Both the position numbers and the translations under genes were made by a program. This document shows positions 22,349 through 35,839 of a stretch of DNA of 64,000 nt, one piece after another. The stretch is from Isoetes taiwanensis (taxonomy: Eukaryota > Streptophyta > Lycopodiopsida > Isoetales > Isoetaceae). The notes beneath the pieces are model-generated. The model had not been told where the DNA came from, searched no databases, and saw nothing but the letters and a program-made list of their open reading frames with translations. The stretch spans positions 13,716,902 through 13,780,901 of the forward strand of contig JAJEKV010000006.1 in assembly GCA_021234155.1 (NCBI GenBank), in the 5' to 3' direction. Position 1 is the first letter of the stretch, and every line of letters begins with the position of its first letter.

Positions 22349-23826
22349 ATTGGTAATCGTGAGCATGTTGGATCTTAGTGGGAGTTGAGAATGATTCATG
22401 CTCTTGAAGTGGGTTGTTAATGTTTCCATTGTCTATGTGCAGACTAGTAAGAGATCATGGATGCTGGTGGTGCTAGTAGTGCAGGGGGAGATGGAGCCGA
22501 TGGAGCCCGTGATGTAACTAGTATCCCGCAAGCTATTCAGAAGCCTTGCGGCAGAAAGTGCATCGCAGCAGGTAAGAGTGAGGCCGAGAAAGCCATTGAT
22601 AAGGTGTTAAAGGACACTAAAAGAGAAGTGTTCACGTGAGAACACAACAGGGGATGATGAGATGCCCGGGCCCGTGGGGTAGAGTTTTATTTTGATCTCA
22701 TCAAAGCTAATGTGATTCTGCGGAAGGCTTTGCTTGCTCGTGCAATGTTAGGAGGCTTTGCAAGAGTTTGGTGGGAGACATGCCCGATTGATCCGGGAAG
22801 ACTCCAAGACACAGGCTACATGGGCTGATTTTAAGACCGCTTTTGAGGGTCATTTCACACCTCCGTGGTACAAGGTTGAGAAGATGAACGAAGTTCTTCG
22901 ATTGTGTACTGACGGGCACAAAGAGCGCATTATAATGAGAGGTTTAGAAGGTTGCAGCCTCATTGTCCCTATGGATAAAGTCAAGGCGGTTCTAGATTTG
23001 TGACCGGCCTTCATGTGGATATCAAGAGTACGATGTCGAGTTGCTTATAAGGACCTTGAGGAGGTTGTTCTGATTGCCAAAAAGCCGAAACAGATTTGGC
23101 GAGAAAGTCGCATTAGAAACCCAAAGAAAGAGATGTGCACCTTCCACTTGGCCACCGAGAATTGCATGGGTCAAGACGATCATTTAGAGGGGAGCCATCC
23201 GCTAGTCCATCCGTGGAGGTTCGTGAGCAACAACATGAGAAACGGGCAAGTAGCAGCCCATTGAGGGTAGTAAGTTACCCCCGGCCACGACGAGGAAAGG
23301 CAAATGTTTTGAAGAGGGGCGTTGTTTCCGCTGTAGGGCAACAGCCACACAAGAAACAATTGCCCAAGATTTTGGCAAGATTGAGGACGAGCTCCTCAAT
23401 GCCCATGGATTCACAAATGCTAGATAGAAGTGCCATGGGACCTAACGATCCAATCGATATCCAAATGCCGGTAGAGGCAGAGGCCGTGGAGAACCTCGAA
23501 CGGAATCAAAGGGGAGCCACCGAGGAAAGATGGGATACCTGATGATAGAATCATTGGCCAAGGCACCGAGTGGTGAAGCTAGAGTCGCCCGCAGTGATGG
23601 ATCTTCCGCAACACCAAATGGTTGTGTACGCCACCGGCTCCACGCGATAGAGCGCAAGAAGCTTGTGTAGTGGCATTCCGTAAGGGTCATGATGGTTTTG
23701 CTTTTGTCTCATTGTTGTAGCAAAGATGTGTATCTTGCTTTAGATTGCTAGTGCAAATTGTCGAGTAGTATGACAGCTCCTAGGATCGACCCATGAGGAC
23801 ATGGGTTGAATTTTAGAAGGGGAGAT
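22349..23826 (+). pseudogene. Internal domain 1: gag, many frame breaks
   Basis: ATG at 22457 (MDAGGASSAGGDGADGA) and the final TAG at 23718-23720 match int4, but the frame is broken at least six times. Compared with int4, the differences sit almost entirely at CAG/CTG trinucleotides: for example int4 TCCTGCAAG is TCCCGCAAG here, and GCTCAGGC is GCTCGTGC. Sequence between these sites is nearly identical. The polypurine tract is at 23816-23826. The breaks may be consensus errors and not mutations. Confidence 0.8.
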
Positions 23827-26338
23827 TGTAACGATCCTAGGCCCTAAGACTCCAAGCATTGGTATTGCACATAAAGCATATGTCTAATAGATTGGGATAT
23901 ATGCATTGGGATATATGCATGGCATATATCTAATATCCACATAAGCAAACTATAAAAAAAAGAAAAATTGTAGAAGAGGGCTTTGTTGGTGGGTGCAATG
24001 AGGAGTTTTGCAAGAGAGGAGCTCCAGAAGGGATTTGAGTTGCAGAGGAGCCGGGAGGAGGCTATCTGGAGGCAAGAGCTTGCATAGACGGCGCCAAATT
24101 GTTCTTCCTTTCCAGGTGGGGTTTTGAATTCCGATTCTATGGATTCAATTGAGCCGCATGGGCTGTTAGGGATCAGATTTGCACATGCTTTTGGGAAGGA
24201 CTTTTGTAAGAACTGTAAGGGTGATGGACGGAGAGGCTTTTTTACCGGAGCAAGCATATGAGATGAGATTGATGGGAAAAATTATAGTAAGAGGGCTCTG
24301 AAGTAGGCCGAAATTGATCCAGGAGGGATCAACTTCAGAAATCATACACTGCAGCAATAAGTTTTACCAGTAGCAAAGCCATCCTAGATAAAACCGGAAC
24401 CGCTGGAAGACTTGAAAACGACCGAACAGATCGAAATTGTGGAATAAGGGCGAATTTGGGTTAGCAAGGGCCGAAATGGTCAGGGCATGTATGTATTAGA
24501 TTGATCAGAAGGATTCGCCCAGCCAAAGTCCTGCCAAAACCATGCATTTAGAGGAGTCGTCTTTGCAAAAATCCGACTTAGAACTGCAGGTCGATGGCCT
24601 AGATTGCTGAATCGATGCATGGGCTGCCTATTTTGATGCGTGAGAGGGCCGTGCAGGTCGCTTCAAGGTCCTGGTTGGTTGCTGTGTTAAGCCCGTAGTC
24701 ATAAATTTGGCTGAACAATTGGTTGCTTGGTTTAATTGTTGCTTGATTTGTTGTTTAATAATTGCTTGATTTGTTGACACATAAAAGCTAGGTGAATTGG
24801 TTTATGTCTTGGCTTAAGAGAAGGCTTAGCCATGGAGGAAAGTGGATCCTGAAGAGCTAAGCTGGGGTAATAATGGCAATAGTGATACAGTTAATAAGCA
24901 TTTGTATTCCATGAACGGTTGAATTTAATTAATATATTATGAAACTTAAATCTAAGAAAATTCAAGGTATCTAGAGCAATGGTATAGACTTGTTCTTGGA
25001 GATGGGGCATAACCTGGGATCAGTGGACAAGGCTTACTGACAGCCAAGGGTCATAAGATCCTGTAGAGATTTTAAGGTTGTGCTAATGTAATTATAAGAC
25101 TCGCGATTACTTGTCTCAATAAATTAGTTAGCTATGAAAGTGGCTTTTAAATATTAAAATCTTGAAACCATATCTAAGGAAGCTTAAGTAAATAATATGG
25201 TGAAGTGAGTAACGCATCGACCTTATAGGGATGGTTTGAGCACGCTTACATCAACGCTGAATTATCATTATGGTTTTCATCACCGATCTAGCTACTTCGG
25301 CATAGTTAGGTTGTATGGGCAACCTCGACAAGGGCTAAGAGTATGATCTAGGCACATTTATAGTAAATTCTCTAATGAACACACATGTTATGGTCTTTGA
25401 ATTGTTCCCACCGTTGTTCTTGATATTATGTATGTACTTGAACCTCCTGGGTCGGACTTCCGTGTTCTCGGTGGGGTAGGTCCTAAGATTCTCATGTCAT
25501 CATCGTGCTTTTTGTATCTATGTTCGCGGACACGGGCGTGGCTTTCTCATGGGCTTAGCTTCCCCTGGGAGGTTGTACGCCAACTCCCCCTGACTCCATG
25601 GTAAAGAGGTCCTCCGGCGCCGCCAGACGTGGGGGGAAGGGTATGCGATACAATGAGGTTCACTCCCACCAACTCCTCACCAACGGGGCTCTCGGGAATG
25701 TGAGCTGTCGGGCATTTCTCTCAACGTGGCCCCGCATGTAGGTCGGCCGAGCTTCCCATTGTCCCGGAGCTTTGTTATGTTGTTTTGGTACTTTGGCTTT
25801 ATGCTCTTTGCTCTGGACTCTTATGATATTTCTTTGTTGTCATTGTTCAGCATTTGCACCACAGTCTCTTGTATATTTGGAATTGTTCATGTGTATGTTA
25901 TCCAAGATGTCGAGTGTTCCTATGTAACGCAAAGAGTGCCCACGGATCCCCACTTAGTCACGAGGACTAACCCCTGAGTGCATGTGCAAAGGAACCCGCA
26001 AGGTGGCGATCAAGTTGATGGTGTCAATGTGGCCGGAATCGTGCTTGAGTTCTAGAGCTAGCAGTTTCATTCGTTGAATTGCTCGGTGCTATTGTGCATG
26101 TATATTATAACACATTGTAAATATTGAGATGCTTATTTGCTCATCTTGAGATTGTAATATACTGCTTATGAATATGTTGAATGCATGAGCGTTGTTGTCT
26201 CCGCTGAGCATAAACCGTGGATTTTAATTGCAAAGGAAGATTCAATTCTTCACCAATTCACATTTACATAGCTCTAGCTTTTAAGTTAGACAAGATCCCG
26301 AAGTTGCTCGGAGGGTCAACTCGGCAGTGCTCGCCACA
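23827..26338 (+). mobile_element. LTR2 of the array
   Basis: Full length, about 2,512 bp, TGTAACGATCCT…CGCCACA. It has no reading frame of note. A TATA-like ACTATAAAAAAAAG lies about 125 bp inside the start, which would give a short U3 and a very long transcribed leader (inference). TTGCTTGATTTGTTG repeats lie near 24730-24780. The following primer site reads TGGTATCGAGC (26341), one base short of the consensus at the CAG. Confidence 0.9.
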
Positions 26339-27828
26339 ATTGGTATCGAGCATGTTGGATCTTAGTGGAGTTGAGAATGATTCATGCTCTTGAAGTGGGT
26401 TGTTAATGTTTCCATTGTCTATGTGCGCACTAGTAAGAGATCATGGATGCCGGTGGTGCTAGTAGTGCAGGGGAGATGGAGCCGATGGAGCTCGGTGATG
26501 TAACTAGTATCCTCGCAAGCTATTCGAAGAAGCCTTGCGCAGAAAGTGCACGCAGCAGTAAGAGTGAGGCCGAGAAAGCCATTGATAAGGTGTTAAAGGA
26601 CACCAAAAGAGAAGTGTTCACGTGTGAGAACACAACAGGGGGATGATGCGATGCCCGGCTCCCGTGGGGGTAGAGTTTTATTTTGATCTCATCAAAGCAA
26701 TGTGATTCTGTGGAAGGCTTTGCTTGCTCGTGCAATGTTAGGAGGCTTTGCAAGAGTTTGGTGGGAGACATGCCTGATTGATCCGGGGAAGACTCCAAAG
26801 ATGTGCTACATGGGCTGATTTTAAGACCGCTTTTGAGGGTCATTTCACACCTCCGTGGTACAAGGTTGAGAAGATGAACGAAGTTCTTCGATTATGTACG
26901 CACGGCACAGAGAGCATTATAATGAGAGGTTTAGAAGGTTGCAGCCTCATTGTCCGTTATGGATAAAGTCAAGTCGGTTCTAGATTTGTGACGGGTCTTC
27001 ATGTGGATATCAAGAGTAATGGCGTCGAGTTGCTTATAAGGACCTTGAGGAGGTTGTTGGATTGCCAAAAGCCGAGAAACAGACGTGAGAGAAAGTCGCG
27101 CATTAGAAACCCAAAGAAAGAGACAGCACCTTCCACTTGGCCACCGAGAATTGTGATGGTCAAGACGATCATTTAGAGGGGAGCCATCCGCTAGTCCATC
27201 CGTGGGAGGTTCGGGAGCAACAACATGAGAAATCGGGCAAGTAGCAAAATGATTGAGGGTAGTAAGTTACCCCACTACCACAGACGAGGAAAGGCAAATT
27301 TGCTTTGAAGAGGGGCGTTGCTTCCGCTAGGGGCAACAGCCACACAAGAAACAATTGCCCAAGATTTGGCGCATTGAGGGACGAGCTCCTCAATGCCCAT
27401 GGATTCACAACAGCTAGATAGAAGTGCCATGGGACCGTAACCATCCAATCGATATCCAAATGCCGGTAGAGGCAGAGGCCGTGGAGAACCCCGACGAATC
27501 AAAGGGGAGCCACCGAGGAAAGATGGGATACGGATGATAGAATCCGCGCCTAAAACCGAAAGTGGTGAAGCTAGAGTCGCCGCTAGCTGATGGATCTTCC
27601 GCAACACCAAATGGTTGTGTACGCCACCAAGCTCCACGGATAGAGCGCAAGAAGCTTTTTGTGTAGTGCGCATTCCGTGTAAGGGTCATGATGGTTTTGC
27701 TTTTGTCTCATTGTTGTAGCAAAGATGTGTATCTTGTTTTAGATTGCTAGTGCAAATTGTCAAGAAGTATGACAAAGCTCCTAGGATCGAATCCATGAGG
27801 ACATGGGTTGAATTTTAGAAGGGGAGAT
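26339..27828 (+). pseudogene. Internal domain 2: gag, many frame breaks
   Basis: It has the same layout as int1 and int4: ATG at 26443, final TAG at 27717-27719, polypurine tract up to 27828. Capsid-like segments WADFKTAFEGHFTPPWYKVE are readable near 26811-26870 in broken frames. Where int4 reads CCAGGGTAC, this copy reads CCGTGGTAC, changing Gly to Trp. As in int1, differences cluster at CAG/CTG. Confidence 0.8.
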
Positions 27829-30366
27829 TGTAACCATCCTAGGCCCTAAGACTCCAAAGATTGGTATTGCACATAAAGCATATGTCTAATAGATTGGGAT
27901 ATATGCATTGGGATATATGCATGGCATATATCTAATATCCACATAAGCAAACTATAAAAAAAAAAAGAAAAATTGTAGAAGAGGGCTTTTGTTGGTGGTA
28001 ACGTGAGGAGTTTTTGCAAGAGAGGAGCTCCAGAAGGGATTTGAGTTGCAGAGGAGCCGGAGGAGGCTATCCGGAGGCAAGAGCTTGCATAGACGGCGCC
28101 AAATTGTTCTTCCTTTCTGTGTGGGGTTTTGAATTCTGATTCTATGGATTCAATTGTTTTGCATGGGTGTTAGGATCGATTTGCACATGCTTTTGGGAAG
28201 GACTTTTGTAAGAACCGTAAGGGTGATGACGGAGAGGCTTTTTACCGAGCAAGCATATGAGATGAGATTGATGGGAAAATTATAGTAAGAGGGCTCTGAA
28301 GTAGGCCGAAATTGATCCGTGAGGGATCAACTTCGTAAAATCATACACCGCAGCAATAAGTTTTACTCAGAGCAAAGCCATCCTAGATGGCACCGGAACC
28401 GCCGGAAGCACTTGAAAACGACCCGAACAGATCGAAATTGTGGAATAAGGGCCGAATTTGGGTTAGCAAGGGCCGAAATGGTCAGGCATGTATGTATTAG
28501 ATTGATCAGAAGGATTCGCCCAGCCAAAGTCTCCGCCAAAACCATGACATTTAGAGGAGTCGCCTTTGCAAAAACTGACTTAGAACCGCAGTCGATGGCC
28601 TAGATTGCTGAATCGATGCATGGGCTGCCTATTTTGATGCGCGGAGAGGGCCGTGCAGTGTCGCCAAGGTCCTGGTTGGTTGCTGTGTTAAGCCCGTAGT
28701 CATAAATTTGGCTGAACAATTGGTTGCTTGGTTTAATTGTTGCTTGATTTGTTGTTTAATAATTGCTTGATTTGTTGACATAAAAGCTAGGTGAATTGGT
28801 TTATGTCTTGGTTTAAGAGAAGGCTTAGCCATGGAGGAAAGTGGATCCTGAAGAGCTAAGCTGGGGTAATAATGGCAATAGTGATACAGTTAATAAGCAT
28901 TTGTATTCCATGAACGGTTGAATTTAATTAATATATTATGAAACTTAAATCTAAGAAAATTCAAGGTATCTAGAGCAATGGTATAGACTTGTTCTTGGAG
29001 ATGGGGCATAACCTCGATCAAGTGGACAAGGCTTTACCGATAGCCAAGGGTCATAAGATCCTCGTAGATTTTAAGGTTGTAAGCACAGAATTATAAGACT
29101 GCGATTACTTGTCTCAATAAATTAGTTAGCTATGAAAGTGGCTTTTAAATATTAAAATCTTGAAACCATATCTAAGGAAGCTTAAGTAAATAATATGGTG
29201 AAGTGAGTACCGATCGAACTTTATAGGGATGGTTTGAGCACGCTTACATCAACGTTGAATTATCATTATGGTTTTCATCACCCATCTAGCTACTTCGCAT
29301 AGTTAGGTTGTATGGGCAACCTCGGCAAGGGCTAAGAGTATGATCTAGGCACATTTATAGTAAATTCTCTAATGAACACACATGTTATGGTCTTTGAATT
29401 GTTCCAATCGTTGTTCTTGATATTATGTATGTACTTGGAACCTCCTGGCCCGGACTTCCGTGTTCGGGTGGCCCTGGGTAGCTCCTCGCATTCTCATGTC
29501 ATCTCAGGTTTTGTATCTATGCTCTGCGGACACCGGGCGTGGCTTCCCATGGGCGCGAGCTTCCCGGGAGGTTGTACGCCAACTCCTCGCGGACTCCATG
29601 GTAAGAGGTCCTCCAGGTTCACCCCCACCAGGGACGAACTCTAAAAGGGAAGGGTATGCGATAATGAGAGGTTCACCCCACCAACTCCGGCCAATCCGGC
29701 TATTTTCGAATGTGAGCTGTCAAGGGCATTTCTCCGCTAATGTGGCTAAAGGGCGCATGTAGGTCCGGTCAAAAGCATAGTTTCCCATTGTCCCTGAGCT
29801 TTGTTATGTTGTTTTGGTACTTTGGCTTTGTGTTCTTTGCTCGACTCTTATGATATTTCTTTTGTTGTCATTGTTCAGCATCGCACCACGCCTCTCTTGT
29901 ATATTTGGAATTGTTCATGTGTATGTTATCCAAGATGTCGAGTGTTCCTATGTATGCATGCCTTGATGCCTACTGGGATCCCCACTTTAGTCACGAGGAC
30001 TAACCCCCTGAGTGCATGTGCAAAGGAACCCGCAAGGTGGCGGGCCAAGTTGATGGTGTCAATGTGGCCTGAATCGTGCTTGAGTTCTAGAGCTAGCAGT
30101 TTCGTTGAATTGCTCGGTGCTATTGTGCATGTATATTATAACACATTGTAAATATTGAGATGCTTATTTGCTCATCTTGAGATTGTAATATACTAAGCTT
30201 ATGAATATGTTGAATGCATGAGCAATGTTGTCTGTTGAGCATAAACCGTGGATTTTAATTGCAAAGGAAGATTCAATTCTTCACCAATTCACATTTACAT
30301 AGCTCTAGCCTTAAGTTAGACAAGATCCCGAAGTTGTTCGAGGGTCAACTCCGCAGCTAAATCACA
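27829..30366 (+). mobile_element. LTR3 of the array
   Basis: About 2,538 bp, TGTAACCATCCT…AATCACA. Longer than its sisters by small insertions, again mostly at CAG/CTG or CCTGG-type sites (for example around 29450-29560). No gene is present. The primer site is degraded to TGGTAATGAGC. Confidence 0.9.
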
Positions 30367-31856
30367 ATTGGTAATGAGCATGTTGGATCTTAGTGGGAGT
30401 TGAGAATGATTCATGCCTTGAAGTGGGTTGTTAATGTTTCCATTGTCTATGTGCGCACTAGTAAGAGATCATGGATGCCGGTGGTGCTAGTAGTGCAGTG
30501 GGGAGATGGAGCCGATGGAGCCCGGATGTAACTAGTATCCCGCAAGCTATTCAAAGAAGCCTTTAGCAGAGTGCATCGCAGCAGTAAGAGTGAGGCCGAG
30601 AAAGCCATTGATAAGGTGTTAAAGGACACCAAAAGAGAAGTGTTCTGTGTGAGAACACAACGAGGATGATGCGCATGCCCGGCTCCGTGGGGTAGAGTTT
30701 TATTTTGATCTCATCAAAGCGCATGGATTCTCGGTGGAAGGCTTTGCTTGCTCGTGCAATGTTAGGAGGCTTTGCAAGAGTTTGGTGGGAGACATGCCCG
30801 ATTGATCCGGGGAAGACTCCAAAGACAAAGGCTACATGGGCTGATTTTAAGACCGCTTTTGAGGGTCATTTCACACCTCCGTGGTACAAGGTTGAGAAGA
30901 TGAACGAAGTTCTTCGATTTGTGTACTGACCGGGCACAAAGAGCGCATTATAATGAGAGGTTTAGAAGGTTGCAGCCTCATTGTCCCTACTATGGATAAA
31001 GTCAAGTTGTGTTCTAGATTTGTGAAGGGTCTTCATGTGGATATCAAGAGTACGGATGTCGAGTTGCTTATAAGGACCTTGAGGAGGTTGTTTGGATTGC
31101 CAAAAGCCGAGAAACAGATTTGGCGAGAAAGCGCATTAGAAACCCAAAGAAAGAGACAGCACCTTCCACTTGGCCACCGAGAATTCGTGATGGCCTAAGA
31201 CGATCATTTAGAGGGGAGCCATCCGCTAGTCCATCCTGTGGAGGTTCGTGAGCAACAACATGAGAAAACCGGCAAGTAGCAGCCGATTGAGGGTAGTAAG
31301 TTACCCCCACGGGCCACAGACGAGGAAAGGCAGCGGTTTTGAAGAGGGGCGAGCCTCCGCTAGGGCAACAAAGCCACACAAGAAACAATTGCCCAAGATT
31401 TGGCAACATTGAGGGACGAAGTTCCTCAATGCCCATGGATTCACAAATGCCAGATAGAAGTGCCATGGGGACCGTAACGATCCAATCGACATCCAAATGT
31501 CGGTAGAGGCAGAGGCCGTGGAGAACCCTCGATCGAATCAAAGGGAGCGCCACCGAGGAAAGATGGGGATACCTGATGATAGAATCATTGAGCCAAGGCA
31601 ACCGAGTGGTGAAGCTTAGAGTCGCCGCAGTTGGATGGATCTTCCGCAACACCAAATGGTTGTGCAAGCTCCACGTGATAGAGCGCAAGAAGCTTGTGTA
31701 GTGCATTCCGTGTAAGGGTCATGATGGTTTTGCTTTTGTCTCATTGTTGTAGCAAAGATGTGTATCTTGCTTTAGATTGCTAGTGCAAATTGTCAAAAGT
31801 ATGACAGCTCTAGGATCGACCCATGAGGACATGGGTTGAATTTTAGAAGGGGAGAT
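30367..31856 (+). pseudogene. Internal domain 3: gag, many frame breaks
   Basis: ATG at 30471, final TAG at 31750-31752, polypurine tract up to 31856. Recognisable gag pieces include ALLARAMLGGFARVWWET near 30745 and the WADFKTAFEGH block near 30838, in shifting frames. Same pattern of CAG/CTG-centred differences as int1 and int2. Confidence 0.8.
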
Positions 31857-34346
31857 TGTAACGATCCTAGGCCCTAAGACTCCAAAGATTGGTATTGCAC
31901 ATAAAGCATATGTCTAATAGATTGGGATATATGCATTGGGATATATGCATGGCATATATCTAATATCCACATAAGCAAACTATAAAAAAAGAAAAATTGT
32001 AGAAGAGGGCTTTTGTTGGTGGTACGTGAGGAGTTTTTGCAAGAGAGGAGCTCCAGAAGGGATTTGAGTTGCAGAGAGGAGCTTTGAGGAGGCTATCCGA
32101 GGCAAGAGCTTGCATAGACGGCGTCAAATTGTTCTTCCTTTCCAGGTGGGGTTTTGAATTCTGATTCTATGGATTCAATTGAGCTGCATGGGCTGTTAGG
32201 ATCAGATTTGCACATGCTTTTGGGAAGGACTTTTGTAAGAACTGTAAGGGTGATGGACGGAGAGGCTTTTTACTGGAGCAAGCATATGAGATGAGATTGA
32301 TGGGAAAATTATAGTAAGAGGGCCTGAAGTAGGGCCGAAATTGATCCGGGAGGGATCAACTTCGTAAATCATACACCGCAGCAATAAGTTTTACTCAGAG
32401 CAAAGCCATCCTAGATGGCACCGGAACCGCCGGAAGCACTTGAAAACGACTGAACAGATCAAATTGTGGAATAAGGGCCGAATTTGGGTTAGCAAGGGCC
32501 GAAATGGTCGTGGCATGTATGTATTAGATTGATCGAAAAGGATTCGCCCAGCCAAAGTCTGCCAAAAACCATGCATTTAGAGGAGTCGCCTTTGCAAAAA
32601 TCCGACTTAGAACTGCGCAGGTCGATGGCCTAGATTGCTGAATCGATGCATGGGCTGCCTATTTTGATGCGCGTGAGAGGGCCGTGTGTCGCTTCAAGGT
32701 CCTGGTTGGTTGCCGGTTAAGCCCGTAGTCATAAATTTGGCTGAACAATTGGTTGCTTGGTTTAATTGTTGCTTGATTTGTTGTTTAATAATTGCTTGAT
32801 TTGTTGACACATAAAAGCTAGGTGAATTGGTTTATGTCTTGGCTTAAGAGAAGGCTTAGCCATGGAGGAAAGTGGATCCTGAAGAGCTAAGTGGGGTAAT
32901 AATGGCAATAGTGATACAGTTAATAAGCATTTGTATTCCATGAACGGTTGAATTTAATTAATATATTATGAAACTTAAATCTAAGAAAATTCAAGGTATC
33001 TAGAGCAATGGTATAGACTTGTTCTTGGAGATGGGGCATAACACGGGATCAAGTGGACAAGGCTTACCAAACAGATTGGGTCATAAGATCTGTAGAGATT
33101 TTAAGGTTGTAAGCACAGAATTATAAGACTCCGCATTACTTGTCTCAATAAATTAGTTAGCTATGAAAGTGGCTTTTAAATATTAAAATCTTGAAACCAT
33201 ATCTAAGGAAGCTTAAGTAAATAATATGGTGAAGTGAGTACTGCATCGACCTTATAGGGATGGTTTGAGCACGCTACATCAACGTTGAATTATCATTATG
33301 GTTTTCATCACCGATCTAGCTACTTCGGCATAGTTAGGTTGTATGGGCAACCTCGACAAGGGCTAAGAGTATGATCTAGGCACATTTATAGTAAATTCTC
33401 TAATGAACACACATGTTATGGTCTTTGAATTGTTCCACTGTTGTTCTTGATATTATGTATGTACTTGGAACCTCCGGGGTCGGACTTCCAGGTTCGGTGG
33501 CCTGGGTAGCTCCGGCATTCTCATGTCATCTGTGCTCTTTGTATCTATGCTCTGTGACACCGGGCGTGGCTTCCTCATGGGCTTAGCTTCCCGGCGGAGG
33601 TTGTGCGCCAACTCGTGGACTCCATGGTAAGAGGTCCTCCGCCGACGTGGTGGGAAGGGTAAGCGATACTGAGGTTCACCCCACCAACTCCGCCAACGGG
33701 CTCGGAATGTGAGCCGGGGCATTTCTCTCGCTAACGGGCCTCGCATGTAGGTCGGCCGAGCTTCCCATTGTCCGGAGCTTTGTTATGTTGTTTTGGTACT
33801 TTGGCTTTGTGTTCTTTGCTCACGGACTCTTATGATATTTCTTTTGTTGTCATTGTCTAGCACCGCACCACAGTCTCTTGTATATTTGGAATTGTTCATG
33901 TGTATGTTATCCAAGATGTCGAGTGTTCCTATGTACCTTGATGCAGCCTACGGGATCCCCACTTAGTCACGAGGACTAACCCGGTGAGTGCATGTGCAAA
34001 GTGAACCCGCAAGGTGGCAGTCAAGTTGATGGTGTCAATGTGGCCGGGAATCGTGCTTGAGTTCTAGAGCTAGCAGTTTCTGTTGAATTGCTCAGTGCTA
34101 TTGTGCATGTATATTATAACACATTGTAAATATTGAGATGCTTATTTGCTCATCTTGAGATTGTAATATACTAAGCTTATGAATATGTTGAATGCATGAG
34201 CAGTGTTGTCTGTTGAGCATAAACTGTGGATTTTAATTGCAAAGGAAGATTCAATTCTTCACCTGAATTCACATTTACATAGCTCTAGCCTTAAGTTAGA
34301 CAAGATCCCGAGTTGCCTGGAGGGTCAACTCGGCAGGCTCGTCACA
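31857..34346 (+). mobile_element. LTR4 of the array
   Basis: About 2,490 bp, TGTAACGATCCT…GTCACA, directly followed by AT and a perfect primer site TGGTATCAGAGC at 34349-34360. Its 3' half keeps CAG, CTG and CCTGG motifs (for example CTTCCAGGTTCGGTGGCCTGGG near 33485) that are scrambled in LTR2 and LTR3. Confidence 0.92.
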
Positions 34347-35839
34347 ATTGGTATCAGAGCATGTTGGATCTTAGTGGGAGTTGAGAATGATTCATGCTCT
34401 TGAAGTGGGTTGTTAATGTTTCCATTGTCTATGTGCAGACTAGTAAGAGATCATGGATGCTGGTGGTGCTAGTAGTGCAGGGGGAGATGGAGCCGATGGA
34501 GCTCCAGATGTAACTAGTATCCTGCAAGCTATTCAGCAAGCCTTGCAGCAGAGTGCATCGCAGCAGAAGAGTGAGGCTGAGAAAGCCATTGATAAGGTGT
34601 TAAAGGACACCAAAAGAGAAGTGTTCACAGGTGAGAACACAACAGGGGATGATGCTGATGCCTGGCTCCGTGGGGTAGAGTTTTATTTTGATCTGATCAA
34701 AGCACAGGATTCTGTGAAGGCTTTGCTTGCTCAGGCAATGTTAGGAGGCTTTGCAAGAGTTTGGTGGGAGACATGCCTGATTGATCTGGGGAAGACTCCA
34801 GTACAGGCTACATGGGCTGATTTTAAGACCGCTTTTGAGGGTCATTTCACACCTCCAGGGTACAAGGTTGAGAAGATGAACGAGTTCTTCGATTGTGTAC
34901 AGACTGGCACAGTAGCAGATTATAATGAGAGGTTTAGAAGGTTGCAGCCTCATTGTCCTGTTATGGATAAAGTCAAGCTGTGTTCTAGATTTGTGACGGG
35001 TCTTCATGTGGATATCAAGAGTACGATGTCAGGAGTTGCTTATAAGGACCTTGAGGAGGTTGTTCGGATTGCCAAAAGCCGAGAAACAGATTTGGCAGAG
35101 AAAGCTGCATTAGAAACCCAAAGAAAGAGACAGGCACCTTCCACTTGGCCAGCTGAGAATTCGTATGGCCGAAGACGATCATTTAGAGGGGAGCCATCTG
35201 CTAGTCCATCTGTGGAGGTTCAGAGCAACAACATGAGAAATCGGGCAAGTAGCAGCCAGATTGAGGGTAGTAAGTTACCCCCACGGCTCACAGACGAGGA
35301 AAGGCAGCGGTGCTTTGAAGAGGGTTGCTTCGGATTGTAGAAGGGCAACAGCCACACAAGAAACAATTGCCCAAGATTTGGCGGTATTGAGGGGACGTAG
35401 CTCCTCAATGCCCATGGATTCACAACAGCTAGATAGAAGTGCCATGGGACCAGAACGATCCAATCGATATCCAAATGCTGGTAGAGGCAGAGGCCGTGGA
35501 GAACCTCGATCGAATCAAAGGGAGCGTCAGCCTGAGGAAAGATGGGATACGGATGATAGAATCATTGCGCCGGGCGTACCGGAAAGTGGTGAAGCTAGAG
35601 CTGCCGCAGATGATGGATCTTCCGCAACACCAAATGGTTGTGTCTGTTCCACGTGATAGAGCGCAAGAAGCTTGTGTAGTGCAGATTCCAGGTAAGGGTC
35701 ATGATGGTTTTGCTTTTGTCTCATTGTTGTAGCAGTATGTGTATCTTGCTTTAGATTGCTAGTGCAAATTGTCGATTAAAGTATGACGACTCCTAGGATC
35801 GACCCATGAGGACATGGGTTGAATTTTAGAAGGGGAGAT
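34347..35839 (+). mobile_element. Internal domain 4: best-preserved gag
   Basis: A 295-codon gag frame runs from ATG 34453 to a TAG at 35338-35340. Residues about 60-200 are the Retrotrans_gag capsid region (LGGFARVWWET, WADFKTAFEGHFTPPGYKVE, TVADYNERFRRL). An Arg/Ser-rich linker follows. The frame stops inside what looks like a CCHC zinc knuckle, whose later Cys/His codons (GNSHTRNNCP) are readable just past the stop in a shifted frame. Gag sequence then continues to FVSLL and TAG at 35730-35732. A full gag would be about 425 residues. No pol domain follows; the purine tract is at 35829-35839. This is the reference copy for judging the others. Confidence 0.9.
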
